A DNA stretch of 58,382 bases from Ruminococcus sp. GTDB lineage: Bacteria > Bacillota > Clostridia > Oscillospirales > Acutalibacteraceae. Under the pieces are notes generated by a model. The model saw nothing but the letters and a program-made list of their open reading frames with translations. It made no database searches and was not told the origin of the DNA. Within the stretch, counting starts at the first letter, position 1; the number at the start of each line of letters is the position of its first letter. The DNA lies in contig JALELS010000003.1 in NCBI GenBank assembly GCA_022768065.1, forward strand, positions 1 to 58,382, in the 5' to 3' direction. The position numbers were made by a program, and so were the translations under genes. Positions 1 through 8,120 of the stretch are shown piece by piece.

Positions 1-57
1 GTATTGAACACGGTTTTGAACATTTTTACGGTATTTTCGGGTAAAAACAGAGGGCTT

Positions 58-835
58 TTAGGCTCCCTTGTGAATGGTGATTCCCCACGGTGTGGGGAAA
101 TGTCACGAAGTGACAAAGGGGACTCTCTCCGGTTAGGAGCTGTCACCGCAGGTGACTGAGGGATTATTTAGGCTCCCTTGTAAAGGGAGCTGTCACCGCA
201 GGTGACTGAGGGATTGTTCAGGCTCCCTTGAAAAGGGAGCTGTCTGCGAACGAAGTGAGTAGACTGAGGGATTATTTAGGCTCCCTTGTAAAGGGAGCTG
301 GCTACGAACGAAGTGAGTAGACTGAGGGATTAAACAATTACGCGCTTTCTATTCAAATTCCATAAACCCCCAAGAAATCCCTCCGGATTGCCTTACGGCA
401 ACCCACCTCCCTTTTCAAGGGAGGCAAAAAGCGGATTAGAAAGTCACGCGCTTTCTATTCAAATTCCATATACTCCCGCGAAATCCCTCCGGATTGCCTT
501 ACGGCAACCCCCCTCCCTTTTCAAGGGAGGCTGATTTGCTTTGCAAAAGAGGCTGTTTGGGGCAAAAGGAGAAGAGTGAACAAAGCGGCTGAAGCGAAAC
601 AAAAGCAGAGGTGCTTTTAGGCTCCCTTGTGAAGGGAGCTGGCTGTGAGCATAGCGAACAGACTGAGGGAATTATATAGGCTCCCTTGTAAAGGGAGCTG
701 GCTGCGAACGAAGTGAGTAGACTGAGGGATTAAAAGGTAATGCGCTTTCTATTCAAATTCCATATACTCCCGCGAAATCCCTCCGGATTGCCTTGCGGCA
801 ACCCACGGCGGATTGGCTTTGCAAGGAGGATGATT
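58..835. repeat. Cluster of composite palindromic repeats (left)
   Basis: Gene-free. It holds several copies of a dispersed element with two arms. One arm is the hairpin GGCTCCCTTGTAAAGGGAGC followed by a variable hairpin (GTCACCGCAGGTGAC, or a GCGAACGAAGTGAGTAGA variant) and ending TGAGGGATT; copies start near 170, 219, 277, 619 and 678. The other arm is inverted: AAATCCCTCCGGATTGCC, then GGCAACCCACCTCCC and an AAGGGAGG hairpin (near 384-425, 481-532 and 775-812). The arms are joined by a conserved spacer containing CTTTCTATTCAAATTCCATA. A third variant near 80-150 carries CCCCACGGTGTGGGG. The same family recurs near 8121-8540 and 55340-55985, so it is a genome-wide repeat and not a local duplication. 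No protein or transposase is associated with it. Confidence 0.85.
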
Positions 836-840
836 ATGGC

Positions 841-914
841 ACAAAAACAAAATGAGACTCATAAATCAGAATAAGATACAAAAACAAAATGAGATACATA
901 AAACGGAATACGCA
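841..914. repeat. Two-copy 37-bp tandem repeat
   Basis: The segment starting ACAAAAACAAAATGAGA at 841 repeats at 878 with a few substitutions (period 37 bp). It lies just past the palindromic repeat cluster and downstream of the lipoprotein gene terminator. No function is apparent. Confidence 0.6.
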
Positions 915-1021
915 CAAAAGACCGGAGGGCTTTGTCTTTATTTTTCGCAAAATAGCGGTCGGACTTCCCACATAAAATCAAGGGACGTGAAAACTCGCCT
1001 TGGGCATAAATTGCGGCAAAA

Positions 1022-1068
1022 AAACGCAAAAAAGCGGCTCCCGGGGCGTTTGCCCCGTGAACCGCTTT
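1022..1068 (-). terminator. Rho-independent terminator of the 1097-1813 gene
   Basis: Read on the minus strand, AAAGCGG pairs with CCGCTTT around an inner GGGGC/GCCCC stem, followed by a T-rich run. It lies about 30 bases after the lipoprotein stop codon. Confidence 0.85.
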
Positions 1069-1096
1069 GCAACTTGCGATGTTATTTATTCGGCTC

Positions 1097-1813
1097 TTAT
1101 TTAATTGTGAGATTTGCCCCGTACATGGCGGCTAAATCAAGGGTGCCGTCAAACGTGTTTCCGTCCTCGGTAAAGCACTGTACGTGGTAAAGACCGCCGT
1201 TGCAGACAAAATCCATGGTGAGCTGATAAGCGGAATATGTTTTCGGGTTTTTATCGTCGGCTTTTTTAACCTCTACCACATATGCGGTAGCGCCGCATTT
1301 TTCGAGAGTTACGGTGCGCTGCTCAACGGTTATGCCCGTTGCAGTATCGCCTGCCTGCGACAAAACCTGATTCCACTGAGCGGCGGTATTGTTTGCTTCC
1401 TTTTCGGCGGCGCTGTCGTCCTCGGCTTCGCCCGAATACATAACCTGCGCGTCGAGCCCCTTATATTTCTTTGAGGTGGCTATACCGGAATTGCCCACGG
1501 TCCAGCCGTCGGGATAAACCATTTTAAAGTTCTTTGTCTCGTGAAGTGCGCCGTCGGTTATCTGGCTGGGGAACGGAACGGCACCCGTTTTTATTTCGCC
1601 GTTTTCATCGGTAACCTTTTTGCCGTCCTCATCGGTGACATATATTTCAATCTCGCCGTCGTCATTGAGAACCGTATTGCCCTCTTTATCGGTAACAACC
1701 TCGTATGTGGCGTCTTTGGCGTTTATGGTCGGCTTCTTTTTTCCGCATGAGGCGAAAACAGCCGATATTACGATTAAGGAAGCGCAGATAACTGCGATTA
1801 TTTTCTTATCCAT
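1097..1813 (-). CDS. Predicted lipoprotein of unknown function
   Basis: A 238-residue protein with a typical lipoprotein signal: basic start MDKK, a hydrophobic stretch to about residue 20, and a lipobox ending at Cys23 (VFASC). After it comes an acidic, repetitive linker at about residues 38-76 in which a V-T-D-x-x-G-x motif occurs twice, as in spacers of surface lipoproteins. The rest (about 80-238) is a soluble domain I do not recognise. The start is supported by CGGAGG eight bases upstream and by a consensus promoter. It stands alone with its own terminator. It is probably anchored on the outer face of the membrane; substrate and partner are unknown. Confidence 0.85.
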   Translation of the reverse strand: MDKKIIAVICASLIVISAVFASCGKKKPTINAKDATYEVVTDKEGNTVLNDDGEIEIYVTDEDGKKVTDENGEIKTGAVPFPSQITDGALHETKNFKMVYPDGWTVGNSGIATSKKYKGLDAQVMYSGEAEDDSAAEKEANNTAAQWNQVLSQAGDTATGITVEQRTVTLEKCGATAYVVEVKKADDKNPKTYSAYQLTMDFVCNGGLYHVQCFTEDGNTFDGTLDLAAMYGANLTIK

Positions 1814-1842
1814 TTTAATTCCTCCGTTTTATACATAAACAG

Positions 1843-1871
1843 ATTATAAATTTTTTAACGCGGAATGTCAA
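1843..1871 (-). promoter_or_regulatory. Sigma-A-type promoter for the lipoprotein gene
   Basis: On the minus strand TTGACA (1866-1871) and TATAAT (1843-1848) are separated by exactly 17 bases, a perfect consensus, about 30 bases before the start codon. Confidence 0.9.
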
Positions 1872-1881
1872 CGGGGGATGT

Positions 1882-2124
1882 TAAAAATGTCCGGATCGCA
1901 AAAAAACAAAAGACAACTCGGAAACAAATCTTTGTATAAACAGTTGTTTTTATTTGGCAGAGCTTACCTTTTGCTCCGAATCAACCTCACCCTCGGAGTA
2001 CATTTGTACGCCTTCGGGCAAGCCTTAACCGCCGCAACCGCGTCGGCTAAGGTTCGGTTAATCCACTCCGAACATTTTTTCCTATCCCCCGAAAAGAGGG
2101 TGTAAAAATGTCCGGATCGCAAAA
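1882..2124. repeat. 221-bp-period unit bounded by perfect 22-bp direct repeats
   Basis: The 22 bases at 1882-1903 recur without mismatch at 2103-2124 (core ATGTCCGGATCGCAAAA). The roughly 200 bases between them hold a terminator-like hairpin (1913-1957) and sequence that folds on the minus strand, including a CCTTAGCCG/CGGCGGTTAAGG stem and a GTACAAATGTAC hairpin. I see no convincing protein: the short ORFs beginning at the two ATGTCCGGATCG copies share only their first residues. This unit fills most of the 332-base gap between the lipoprotein and acyl carrier protein genes. It may be a small RNA gene or a remnant insertion. Confidence 0.75.
1913..1957. terminator. Bidirectional terminator-like hairpin
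   Basis: ACAACT (1913-1918) pairs with AGTTGT (1942-1947), with an inner ACAAA/TTTGT pair. T runs follow on both strands. It could end transcripts coming from the acyl carrier protein operon on the minus strand. Confidence 0.6.
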
Positions 2125-2145
2125 CATTCCCCGAAAATATACCGC

Positions 2146-2379
2146 TTACTCTTCCTCTATAAATGCGACTACGTCGCCCACCGTTTTCATTTTTTCAAGC
2201 GCCTCGTCCGGCACTTCTTTTCTGAATTCGTCCTCCAAGGTCATTGCGAGGTCGATAAGGTCGAGACTGTCTGCCGACAAATCGTCACGCAGTTTTGACT
2301 CGGCGGTTATTTCATCAAGCGGAATTTCGAGCTGTTCGCTCAATATTTCACATATCGTATCGTATAACGTAAAAAGCAC
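2146..2379 (-). CDS. acpP: Acyl carrier protein
   Basis: A 77-residue acidic helical protein that carries growing fatty acyl chains on a 4'-phosphopantetheine arm. The attachment motif DSLDL is present with Ser38 as the modified serine, and length and spacing match the family. It lies 22 bases after the phosphoglucomutase-family gene and appears to be the last gene of the minus-strand run from 7966. The start is odd: the only initiation codon that gives a normal N-terminus is GTG at 2379, but that GTG is itself part of the sequence GGAGGTG that looks like the ribosome binding site. The next in-frame start (TTG, codon 13) would cut into helix 1. Fatty acid genes are not nearby, so it may be a dedicated or second ACP. 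Confidence 0.9.
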   Translation of the reverse strand: MLFTLYDTICEILSEQLEIPLDEITAESKLRDDLSADSLDLIDLAMTLEDEFRKEVPDEALEKMKTVGDVVAFIEEE

Positions 2380-2400
2380 CTCCGAACATATTTGACGCGG

Positions 2401-3909
2401 TTATAAAATCTGTTTGAGGGGAGAAATGTCAACGCCGTCGAAATCCTTTATAAATTCATAGAGCGAATTTGCGGCTTTTTTCACTCCGCCTTTTTCGGCG
2501 CTCTCGAAATTTATGGGAATTACCGGGTCGTGAACGCTCTGCCTTAAAATAAAGAAGCTCTCGGTCTTCGGGAAAATTATTTTGATTCCCTCGTGGCTGT
2601 CGGGTGCTATTGTCCAATCATCGCGCTTTGCGGCAAAATCGGAGAGCCTGCTTATAAGCTCGTTTCCCACAGCGCGGAAATCGTCCTCGGTTATTTTGAG
2701 GCGAACCTCTTTTTCCTCGGCGGGTTCTTTCAAATCCTTTATGAGGTCGGAAAGGTCCTTGCCCTGTTTTTTCATCGCGGCGGCTTTGATTATGATTTTT
2801 GTTACGAGGTATGCGCCGTCGTCGAGATAGTAGTTATCCCTGAATGCCGCGTGACCCGAAGTTTCTATGGCGAGCGGAGCGTTTATACCGTTTTTCTCAA
2901 GCCTTACCGCCTCGTCAATGACGTTTTTATAGCCGCGTTTAAAGCGCAGATGATGTCCGCCGAGCGTTTTTTCTATAAACTCGGTAAGCCCTGCCGAAGT
3001 TACGGAGTCGGTAACCACGGTGCCGCCCGGATTGTTTTCGAGCGCGATGACCGACGTCAGAGCGACAAGCGCGTTTCTGTTTATCTCTTTGCCGTCGGAG
3101 CTGACGCAGCCTCCGCGGTCAACGTCCGTGTCAAATATTACGCCGAGGTCGGCATTTGCACCGAGAGTTGCCTCACGCACGGAGTTCATTGCCGTCTCGT
3201 TTTCGGGATTCGGAATATGATTCGGGAACATACCGTCCGGCTCCAAATAGCGGCTGCCGGTTGTATCCGCTCCGAGGGGCGAGAGTACCTTTTCGGCGTA
3301 AAATCCGCCTACTCCGTTACCTGCGTCAACAACTATTTTAAGTCCCTTTAACGGTCTTTCGTAATCCTCCGCCTTTACGCCCTCGCGTATCATTTCGCAA
3401 AGGTGCTCGCAGTAGACCGACATAAAATCGACCTCCTGCAAATTCTGCTTTTCGGTTTTACTTTTGATTTCGTGCTCTTCGGCGTATTCGAGTATGCTCT
3501 TTATTTCGTCGCCCGAAAGTCCTCCGTCGGGAGTGAAAAACTTGAGGCCGTTTCTGTCCCACGGATGATGACTCGCGGTTATCTGAACCGCTCCGTCACA
3601 GCCGAGCATTTTAGTTGTCATAAACATAGCCGGGGTTGACGCGAGCGCACAGTCCTTGATTTCAAGTCCGAAGGAAGCCAGCGCGTCGATTACGTCTGCC
3701 TTTATCCGCTCCGCCGAAATTCTCGAATCATGCCCGACCGAAATTACGAGTTCTTCCTCTTTCTTACCGAGCTTTCCGGCGAGAAATACGACAAACGCTG
3801 CGGAAATTCTCTTTACCGCCTCATCGGTCAAATCGATTTTTTTCGGATCGTCGGGATTTACCGCCGTGCCTCTGACGTCGGTTCCGCTTTTAAGATGTCT
3901 GAGTTCCAT
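2401..3909 (-). CDS. Phosphoglucomutase/phosphomannomutase family protein
   Basis: A 502-residue alpha-D-phosphohexomutase that interconverts hexose 1- and 6-phosphates in the cytosol. Visible motifs in order: the N-terminal substrate region GHDSR at about residue 59, the catalytic phosphoserine loop TASHHPWDRNG with Ser113, and the metal loop DTDVDRGG at about 258. A C-terminal domain of the usual kind follows. It is a little longer than bacterial PgcA/ManB of about 450-480 residues. It sits 32 bases after the PLP-protein gene and just before the acyl carrier protein, in one minus-strand run. The sugar preference (glucose or mannose) cannot be read from the sequence. Confidence 0.9.
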   Translation of the reverse strand: MELRHLKSGTDVRGTAVNPDDPKKIDLTDEAVKRISAAFVVFLAGKLGKKEEELVISVGHDSRISAERIKADVIDALASFGLEIKDCALASTPAMFMTTKMLGCDGAVQITASHHPWDRNGLKFFTPDGGLSGDEIKSILEYAEEHEIKSKTEKQNLQEVDFMSVYCEHLCEMIREGVKAEDYERPLKGLKIVVDAGNGVGGFYAEKVLSPLGADTTGSRYLEPDGMFPNHIPNPENETAMNSVREATLGANADLGVIFDTDVDRGGCVSSDGKEINRNALVALTSVIALENNPGGTVVTDSVTSAGLTEFIEKTLGGHHLRFKRGYKNVIDEAVRLEKNGINAPLAIETSGHAAFRDNYYLDDGAYLVTKIIIKAAAMKKQGKDLSDLIKDLKEPAEEKEVRLKITEDDFRAVGNELISRLSDFAAKRDDWTIAPDSHEGIKIIFPKTESFFILRQSVHDPVIPINFESAEKGGVKKAANSLYEFIKDFDGVDISPLKQIL

Positions 3910-3941
3910 AAAATCAACCTTTCCGTAAGTAATTCCGTAAG

Positions 3942-5219
3942 TTATTCCAAAAGACCTCTTTTGATTATCTCATCTGCCGCCAGCATAACGCCGAGCTTTC
4001 CGCTGTGGAAGTTGATTCCGCCCTGCATCCAAACCGCATACGGCTCGCGAAGCGGCGCGTCCGACGACAGCTCTATGGATGAGCCGGACGTAAACGCTCC
4101 TGCGGACATTATAACCTGACTGTCGTAGCCCGGCATATCCCACGGCACGGGCGAAACGTACGAATCCACCGGCGCGCCCTTCTGCATACCCTGACAAAAG
4201 GCTATCAGTCTGTCGGCATTCCCAAGGCAAATCGCCTCTATAATATCGTGTCGCGTCTCGTCGGGACGCGGAGTCACCCTAAAGCCGAGCAAATCGAAAA
4301 GTGCCGCCGCAAATACCGCGGTCTTGAGTGCCTCGCCGGTTACGTGCGGCGAAGAAAAAAGCCCCATATAAAGACTTCTCGTTGTTCCGAGTGTTGCGCC
4401 GACCTCTCTGCCGAGTCCGGGAGTGGTCATTCTGTATGCGCAATCCTCAACAAGGTCATGCCTGCCTACTATATATCCGCCGCAGGGAGCTATGGCGCCG
4501 CCCGGATTTTTGATAAGCGAGCCTGCCGCCAAATCCGCTCCGACGTCGCACGGTTCTTTTTTCTCCGTAAATTCGCCGTAGCAGTTGTCTGTCATAACAA
4601 CCGTATCGGGGCTTAAACGGTGTGTAAGAGTCGCGATTTTTTCTATTTCGTCAACCGAAATCGAATGGCGCAGAGAATACCCGCGCGAGCGCTGGATATA
4701 GACCATCTTAATGTCTCCGCAGCCGACTCTTTTTTCTATTGCGTCGTAATCGATCTCGTCATTTTCGGTAAGCTCGATATATTCGAATTTCACGCCGAAA
4801 TCGGCGAGCGAACCGTGACCCTTGCTTTTTTTGTCCAGCCCTATTACGGGGTGTATGGTGTCGTAGGGAATTCCGGTAACGCTCAGCATGGTGTCGCCGG
4901 GTCTTAATATGCCGTAGAGCGCCGTCGCTATGGTGTGGGTTCCGCACGTCAATGTCGTAGCGCGTATGAGACCGTCCTCGGCGCCGAAAATGTCGGCGGT
5001 AAGGCGGTCGAGCTTTTCCCTGCCCTTATCGTTGTAGCCGTAACCGGTTGTGGAGTTAAAATCCGTCTCGTCAACACGGTTTTTTATAAATGCCGCAAGC
5101 ACCTTTCGCTGATTGTATTCGGTTATTTCGTCTATTTCCGAAAACTTTTTTTCGGCGAGAGTCAGCGCCTCTTTTGACGCTTTCTCGGTTCTTTCCGTGA
5201 ATTCAAAAAAATCTTTCAT
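3942..5219 (-). CDS. Methionine gamma-lyase-family (YnbB-like) PLP protein
   Basis: About 425 residues, fold type I pyridoxal phosphate enzyme of the family often named aluminium resistance or methionine gamma-lyase family (YnbB). The PLP lysine is in SLIKNPGG, after a conserved TDNCYGEF segment, and the N-terminal part carries the family-typical TGYGYND and RATTLTCGTHT segments. I place the start at ATG 5217-5219, since upstream codons have no binding site. This start overlaps the stop of the acetyltransferase gene (ATGA), indicating translational coupling. The reaction is not established for this family; Cys/Met-type beta or gamma elimination is inferred from homology only. Downstream is the phosphohexomutase gene. 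Confidence 0.85.
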   Translation of the reverse strand: MKDFFEFTERTEKASKEALTLAEKKFSEIDEITEYNQRKVLAAFIKNRVDETDFNSTTGYGYNDKGREKLDRLTADIFGAEDGLIRATTLTCGTHTIATALYGILRPGDTMLSVTGIPYDTIHPVIGLDKKSKGHGSLADFGVKFEYIELTENDEIDYDAIEKRVGCGDIKMVYIQRSRGYSLRHSISVDEIEKIATLTHRLSPDTVVMTDNCYGEFTEKKEPCDVGADLAAGSLIKNPGGAIAPCGGYIVGRHDLVEDCAYRMTTPGLGREVGATLGTTRSLYMGLFSSPHVTGEALKTAVFAAALFDLLGFRVTPRPDETRHDIIEAICLGNADRLIAFCQGMQKGAPVDSYVSPVPWDMPGYDSQVIMSAGAFTSGSSIELSSDAPLREPYAVWMQGGINFHSGKLGVMLAADEIIKRGLLE

Positions 5220-5947
5220 TTTACGTTCTTTCTTATTATGTATTCTTTTTTGCGAAATCCGCATTTTTCATACAGTTTTGCATTTTCGGGCTTACACATC
5301 AAAAAAATGCAGTCCGCCGTTTTTTTAAGCTCGCGCGAGAGCGATATTACACAGTCCGCGGCAAACCCTCTGCCGCGATAATTTTCGCTTGTCGCAACGT
5401 CGCGTATATACGCGTCTTTCCCGATTATATCGCCTATGGCAAGTGAAACCGTTTTGCCGTTTTCCCTGACGCACTTTATTTTTGTGCCGCCGCCGAACAC
5501 TCCGCGGCTCGTTTTTGACAGCCATTCGAGAAAGGCTCGGTCGTTTTCTTTCGGCTTTACGCCCGTCAGAACGGCATATTCCGAAGAAGTAATATCAAAA
5601 AGCGATTCGGAAGAGGTCGGCGTCTGCGGCAAATCCGAGAGAACCATAAAAATCCACTCGGCGCAGTCGTCGTTTTCGGAACAGATATATACGTCTCCGC
5701 CGAGAAATCCCGTAAACTCCGATAATTCTTCTTCGTCGCAGCCCTCAAAACGGCACACAAGCACATCGCCATTTTTCTTTTTTAAAACGAGCGCCGAAGC
5801 ATCTGCATTTTCGTTCGTCTGCGCCCAAACCCCGATATGATTTTCGCCGGACATCATAAATTCAATGTATTTTGCCGCAAGGCTTATTTCCCTTTTGCCC
5901 GACAAAACTGCGTCTGAATCCGTTTTTTTCTCTAAAAGCTTCAGCAC
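5216..5947 (-). CDS. GNAT-family N-acetyltransferase
   Basis: 243 residues. The C-terminal half is a GNAT fold: the acetyl-CoA pyrophosphate loop YRGRGFA lies after the DVATSENY strand, and KPENAKLYEKCGF is the typical last helix and strand. The N-terminal half (about 1-120) is acidic and shows no clear motif, so it may be a degenerate GNAT repeat or a substrate-binding domain. It starts with GTG, with GGAG eight bases upstream, and overlaps the end of the preceding M42 peptidase gene by seven bases and the next gene by four. Tight coupling suggests action on the same metabolites or peptides as its neighbours. The substrate is unknown. Confidence 0.85.
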   Translation of the reverse strand: MLKLLEKKTDSDAVLSGKREISLAAKYIEFMMSGENHIGVWAQTNENADASALVLKKKNGDVLVCRFEGCDEEELSEFTGFLGGDVYICSENDDCAEWIFMVLSDLPQTPTSSESLFDITSSEYAVLTGVKPKENDRAFLEWLSKTSRGVFGGGTKIKCVRENGKTVSLAIGDIIGKDAYIRDVATSENYRGRGFAADCVISLSRELKKTADCIFLMCKPENAKLYEKCGFRKKEYIIRKNVK

Positions 5948-6951
5948 TGCGAAAACTCCGCAAGAAGCGCCTTTACAAGCTCAAATGTGCTTTCAATATC
6001 TTCCTTTTCGGCAACCGAGCTGCCCGAATGAATGTATCTGCACGGAACCGACACGGCAAGAGTTTTTATGCCGCCTGCCGCCTTGTGTATGGCAGAGGCA
6101 TTGTTGCCGCCCGCCACAACGGTTTTGGTCTGACACTTGATGCCGTTCTTTTCGGCAATTTCAAACGCCTTTTTATAAAGCTCGCTGTCATAGACGGTTC
6201 CCCTGTCCATAAAGCTGACTACGGCGCCGCCGCCCAAACGGCAGACCTTTTTTTCATCGGGAACGCCCGAAATGTCGGCCGCCGTTGTGCCCTCTGTAAC
6301 AATTGCGAAATCGGGCGCAACCGAATAAGCCGCAGCCGCCGCTCCGCGAGTGCCTATCTCCTCTTGAACCGAAAAGCAGAAAGTCGCCGAATACGGCAAA
6401 TCGGAATTTATAAGTCTTAATAAAATTTCACAGCCGACGCGGTCGTCAATGGCCTTCGCCTTGATAAAGCCGTCGCCGAATTCGCGGTAACACGAGTCAA
6501 AATACACCGCGTCGCCGAGCGAAACGTGAGACAAGGCCTCTTCTTTTGAACTCGCGCCGATGTCGATATACATATTTTCAACCGACGGCAATTTGCCCTT
6601 TTCCTCCGCCGTGGTCTGGTGTATGGCCTTGCCGCCTATAACGCCGGGGATAAGCTCCTTGCCCACCTTTACCGCTCTGCCGAAAATAACGCGCTCGTCA
6701 ATTCCGCCGACCGTGGTGAACTTCAGGTATCCGTCATCCGTTATATAAGTTATTATGAATCCGACTTCGTCCATATGCGCGTCGAGCATAACTTTATTTT
6801 TCGGTTCGACTTTGCCCTTTTTATAAACTATAAGACTGCCGAGCGGATCGATGTGATATTCCGCGTCCGACGGCAAATGCGAAATTATATAATCTCTTAC
6901 GGCGTGCTCCCTGCCGGAAATGCCGTTTAAATTACAAAGCTCGTTAAGCAT
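5941..6951 (-). CDS. M42 family metallopeptidase
   Basis: 336 residues, a cytosolic two-metal aminopeptidase of the M42 (FrvX/PepA-like) family, normally a large tetrahedral or dodecameric complex that trims short peptides. All expected ligands are visible: His in LDAHMDEVG, the bridging Asp in AIDDRVG, the catalytic Glu pair in SVQEEIGTRG, an acidic ligand in VTEGTTAAD and the last His in CRYIHSG. The start has a strong GGAGGTGAT site and overlaps the upstream paralogue by eight bases. Two adjacent M42 genes suggest a hetero-oligomer or complementary specificities (for example acidic and neutral residues); this is inference. Confidence 0.92.
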   Translation of the reverse strand: MLNELCNLNGISGREHAVRDYIISHLPSDAEYHIDPLGSLIVYKKGKVEPKNKVMLDAHMDEVGFIITYITDDGYLKFTTVGGIDERVIFGRAVKVGKELIPGVIGGKAIHQTTAEEKGKLPSVENMYIDIGASSKEEALSHVSLGDAVYFDSCYREFGDGFIKAKAIDDRVGCEILLRLINSDLPYSATFCFSVQEEIGTRGAAAAAYSVAPDFAIVTEGTTAADISGVPDEKKVCRLGGGAVVSFMDRGTVYDSELYKKAFEIAEKNGIKCQTKTVVAGGNNASAIHKAAGGIKTLAVSVPCRYIHSGSSVAEKEDIESTFELVKALLAEFSQC

Positions 6952-7966
6952 TTAAATCACCTCCGAGAATATACGCGGCAATGAGCTTTGCGCAAAGCTC
7001 AATATCCGTAACGGACACAACCTCTATTCCGGTGTGCATATATTTTTGGGGTATTGATATGAGCGCGCTCTTAATTCCGCCGCGCTCCGTGGTCATAACG
7101 TCCAAATTCGTGCCGGTTCTGCCGCCCATAACTTCAAGCTGGTACGGAATGTCGTTTTTCTCGGCAACGCGCACAAGCTCTTCGCTGAATTCGTATGAAA
7201 GCGACGGCGAAACGCCTATCATAGGCCCGTTACCCATTATTCCGCATTCCTCCGCCTTGCTGTCCGGAGTTTTTGCAAAGCTCACGTCAACGGCAATCAG
7301 CTCGTCGGCGTCGGAATTAAATACCGCCGCTTTGGCTCCGCCCTCGCTTGTTTCTTCGCGTGAAGAAAATACGGTTGTAACTTTTTTGTGCGGTTTGCCC
7401 TTTATGAGTTCAAGCGCACAAAGCAGTACGGCAACGCCTGCTCTGTCGTCAAGTGCGCCGCAGGAGACCTTGTCGCCGCAGAGCGAGAGGAAAGAGGAAT
7501 TAACAACCGCCCTGTCGCCAGGGGAGACGAGCTTTTCCGCGGACTGCCTGTTTCTTGCGCCTATATCAATCAGTATATCGTCAAACTCCGTCGCCTTGCG
7601 CTCATTGTCTCCGCTCGCGAGGTGCGGTGGAGTGCTCGCTATAACGCCGAAAACCTCTTTCTCTCCGTAGACGGTTACCTCCTGGCCGTTTAATGTACGA
7701 CGGTCAACGCCGCCGCAGGGGGCAACGTGCAAAAACCCCTCGTCGGTGACGGAGGTAACAATAAGACCTATGCGGTCGATATGGGCGTCAAGGAGAATGT
7801 GCCCGGGGAGCGACCCCTCGATTTCGCATACGGCGGAATGAAGAACGTCCTCGTGCGTTTTACCGAACTCTGACAAAAACTTTTCGGCTGTCTTTACCGC
7901 GTCGGATTCCTTTCCGGATACGCCGACTGCCGATGTCAGCTCCTTTAATGTATTTTTAATATCCAT
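6944..7966 (-). CDS. M42 family metallopeptidase (second copy)
   Basis: 340 residues, paralogue of the next gene and first of the overlapping minus-strand run. Metal and catalytic residues are present: LDAHIDRIG, ALDDRAG, SSREETSEGG, AVDVSFAK and KYMHTG. The catalytic segment reads REETSEGG where the neighbour has QEEIGTRG, so substrate preference probably differs. The start ATG is near 7966. Upstream lies an AT-rich 29-bp tandem repeat carrying TATAAT on the minus strand, the likely place of the promoter. Family knowledge suggests peptide scavenging in the cytosol. Confidence 0.92.
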   Translation of the reverse strand: MDIKNTLKELTSAVGVSGKESDAVKTAEKFLSEFGKTHEDVLHSAVCEIEGSLPGHILLDAHIDRIGLIVTSVTDEGFLHVAPCGGVDRRTLNGQEVTVYGEKEVFGVIASTPPHLASGDNERKATEFDDILIDIGARNRQSAEKLVSPGDRAVVNSSFLSLCGDKVSCGALDDRAGVAVLLCALELIKGKPHKKVTTVFSSREETSEGGAKAAVFNSDADELIAVDVSFAKTPDSKAEECGIMGNGPMIGVSPSLSYEFSEELVRVAEKNDIPYQLEVMGGRTGTNLDVMTTERGGIKSALISIPQKYMHTGIEVVSVTDIELCAKLIAAYILGGDLNA

Positions 7967-8033
7967 TTTTCATAGCCTTTCTGACAATTTGTCTGCACGT
8001 AAAATGCTAAATGCAAATGTGATAATCCTATCG

Positions 8034-8091
8034 GAAATTTTGAATTATAATTGTCTCTCTTTGAAATTTAAAATTATAATTGCCTCTCTTT
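8034..8091. repeat. Tandem 29-bp repeat containing TATAAT
   Basis: Two adjacent 29-base copies (8034-8062 and 8063-8091) of an AT-rich unit that contains AATTATAATT and ends TCTCTCTTT. Only a few positions differ. On the minus strand each copy carries TATAAT upstream of the M42 operon. No clear -35 element is present. Confidence 0.75.
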
Positions 8092-8120
8092 ATAGGTGGA
8101 ATATGATGTAATTTTAAATT

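Noticed and set aside
58-835. CRISPR array
   Set aside because: Repeats are palindromic, of variable composition and without unique spacers of constant length; no cas genes.
852-1190. 112-residue plus-strand open frame
   Set aside because: It begins in a tandem repeat, runs through the terminator and overlaps the 3' end of the lipoprotein gene on the other strand; no binding site and no recognisable protein.
1878-2395. Two plus-strand frames, one starting MLKMSGSQ and the other MSGSQ
   Set aside because: The shared start is the 22-bp direct repeat. The rest is unrelated, and the second frame runs antisense through the ACP gene.
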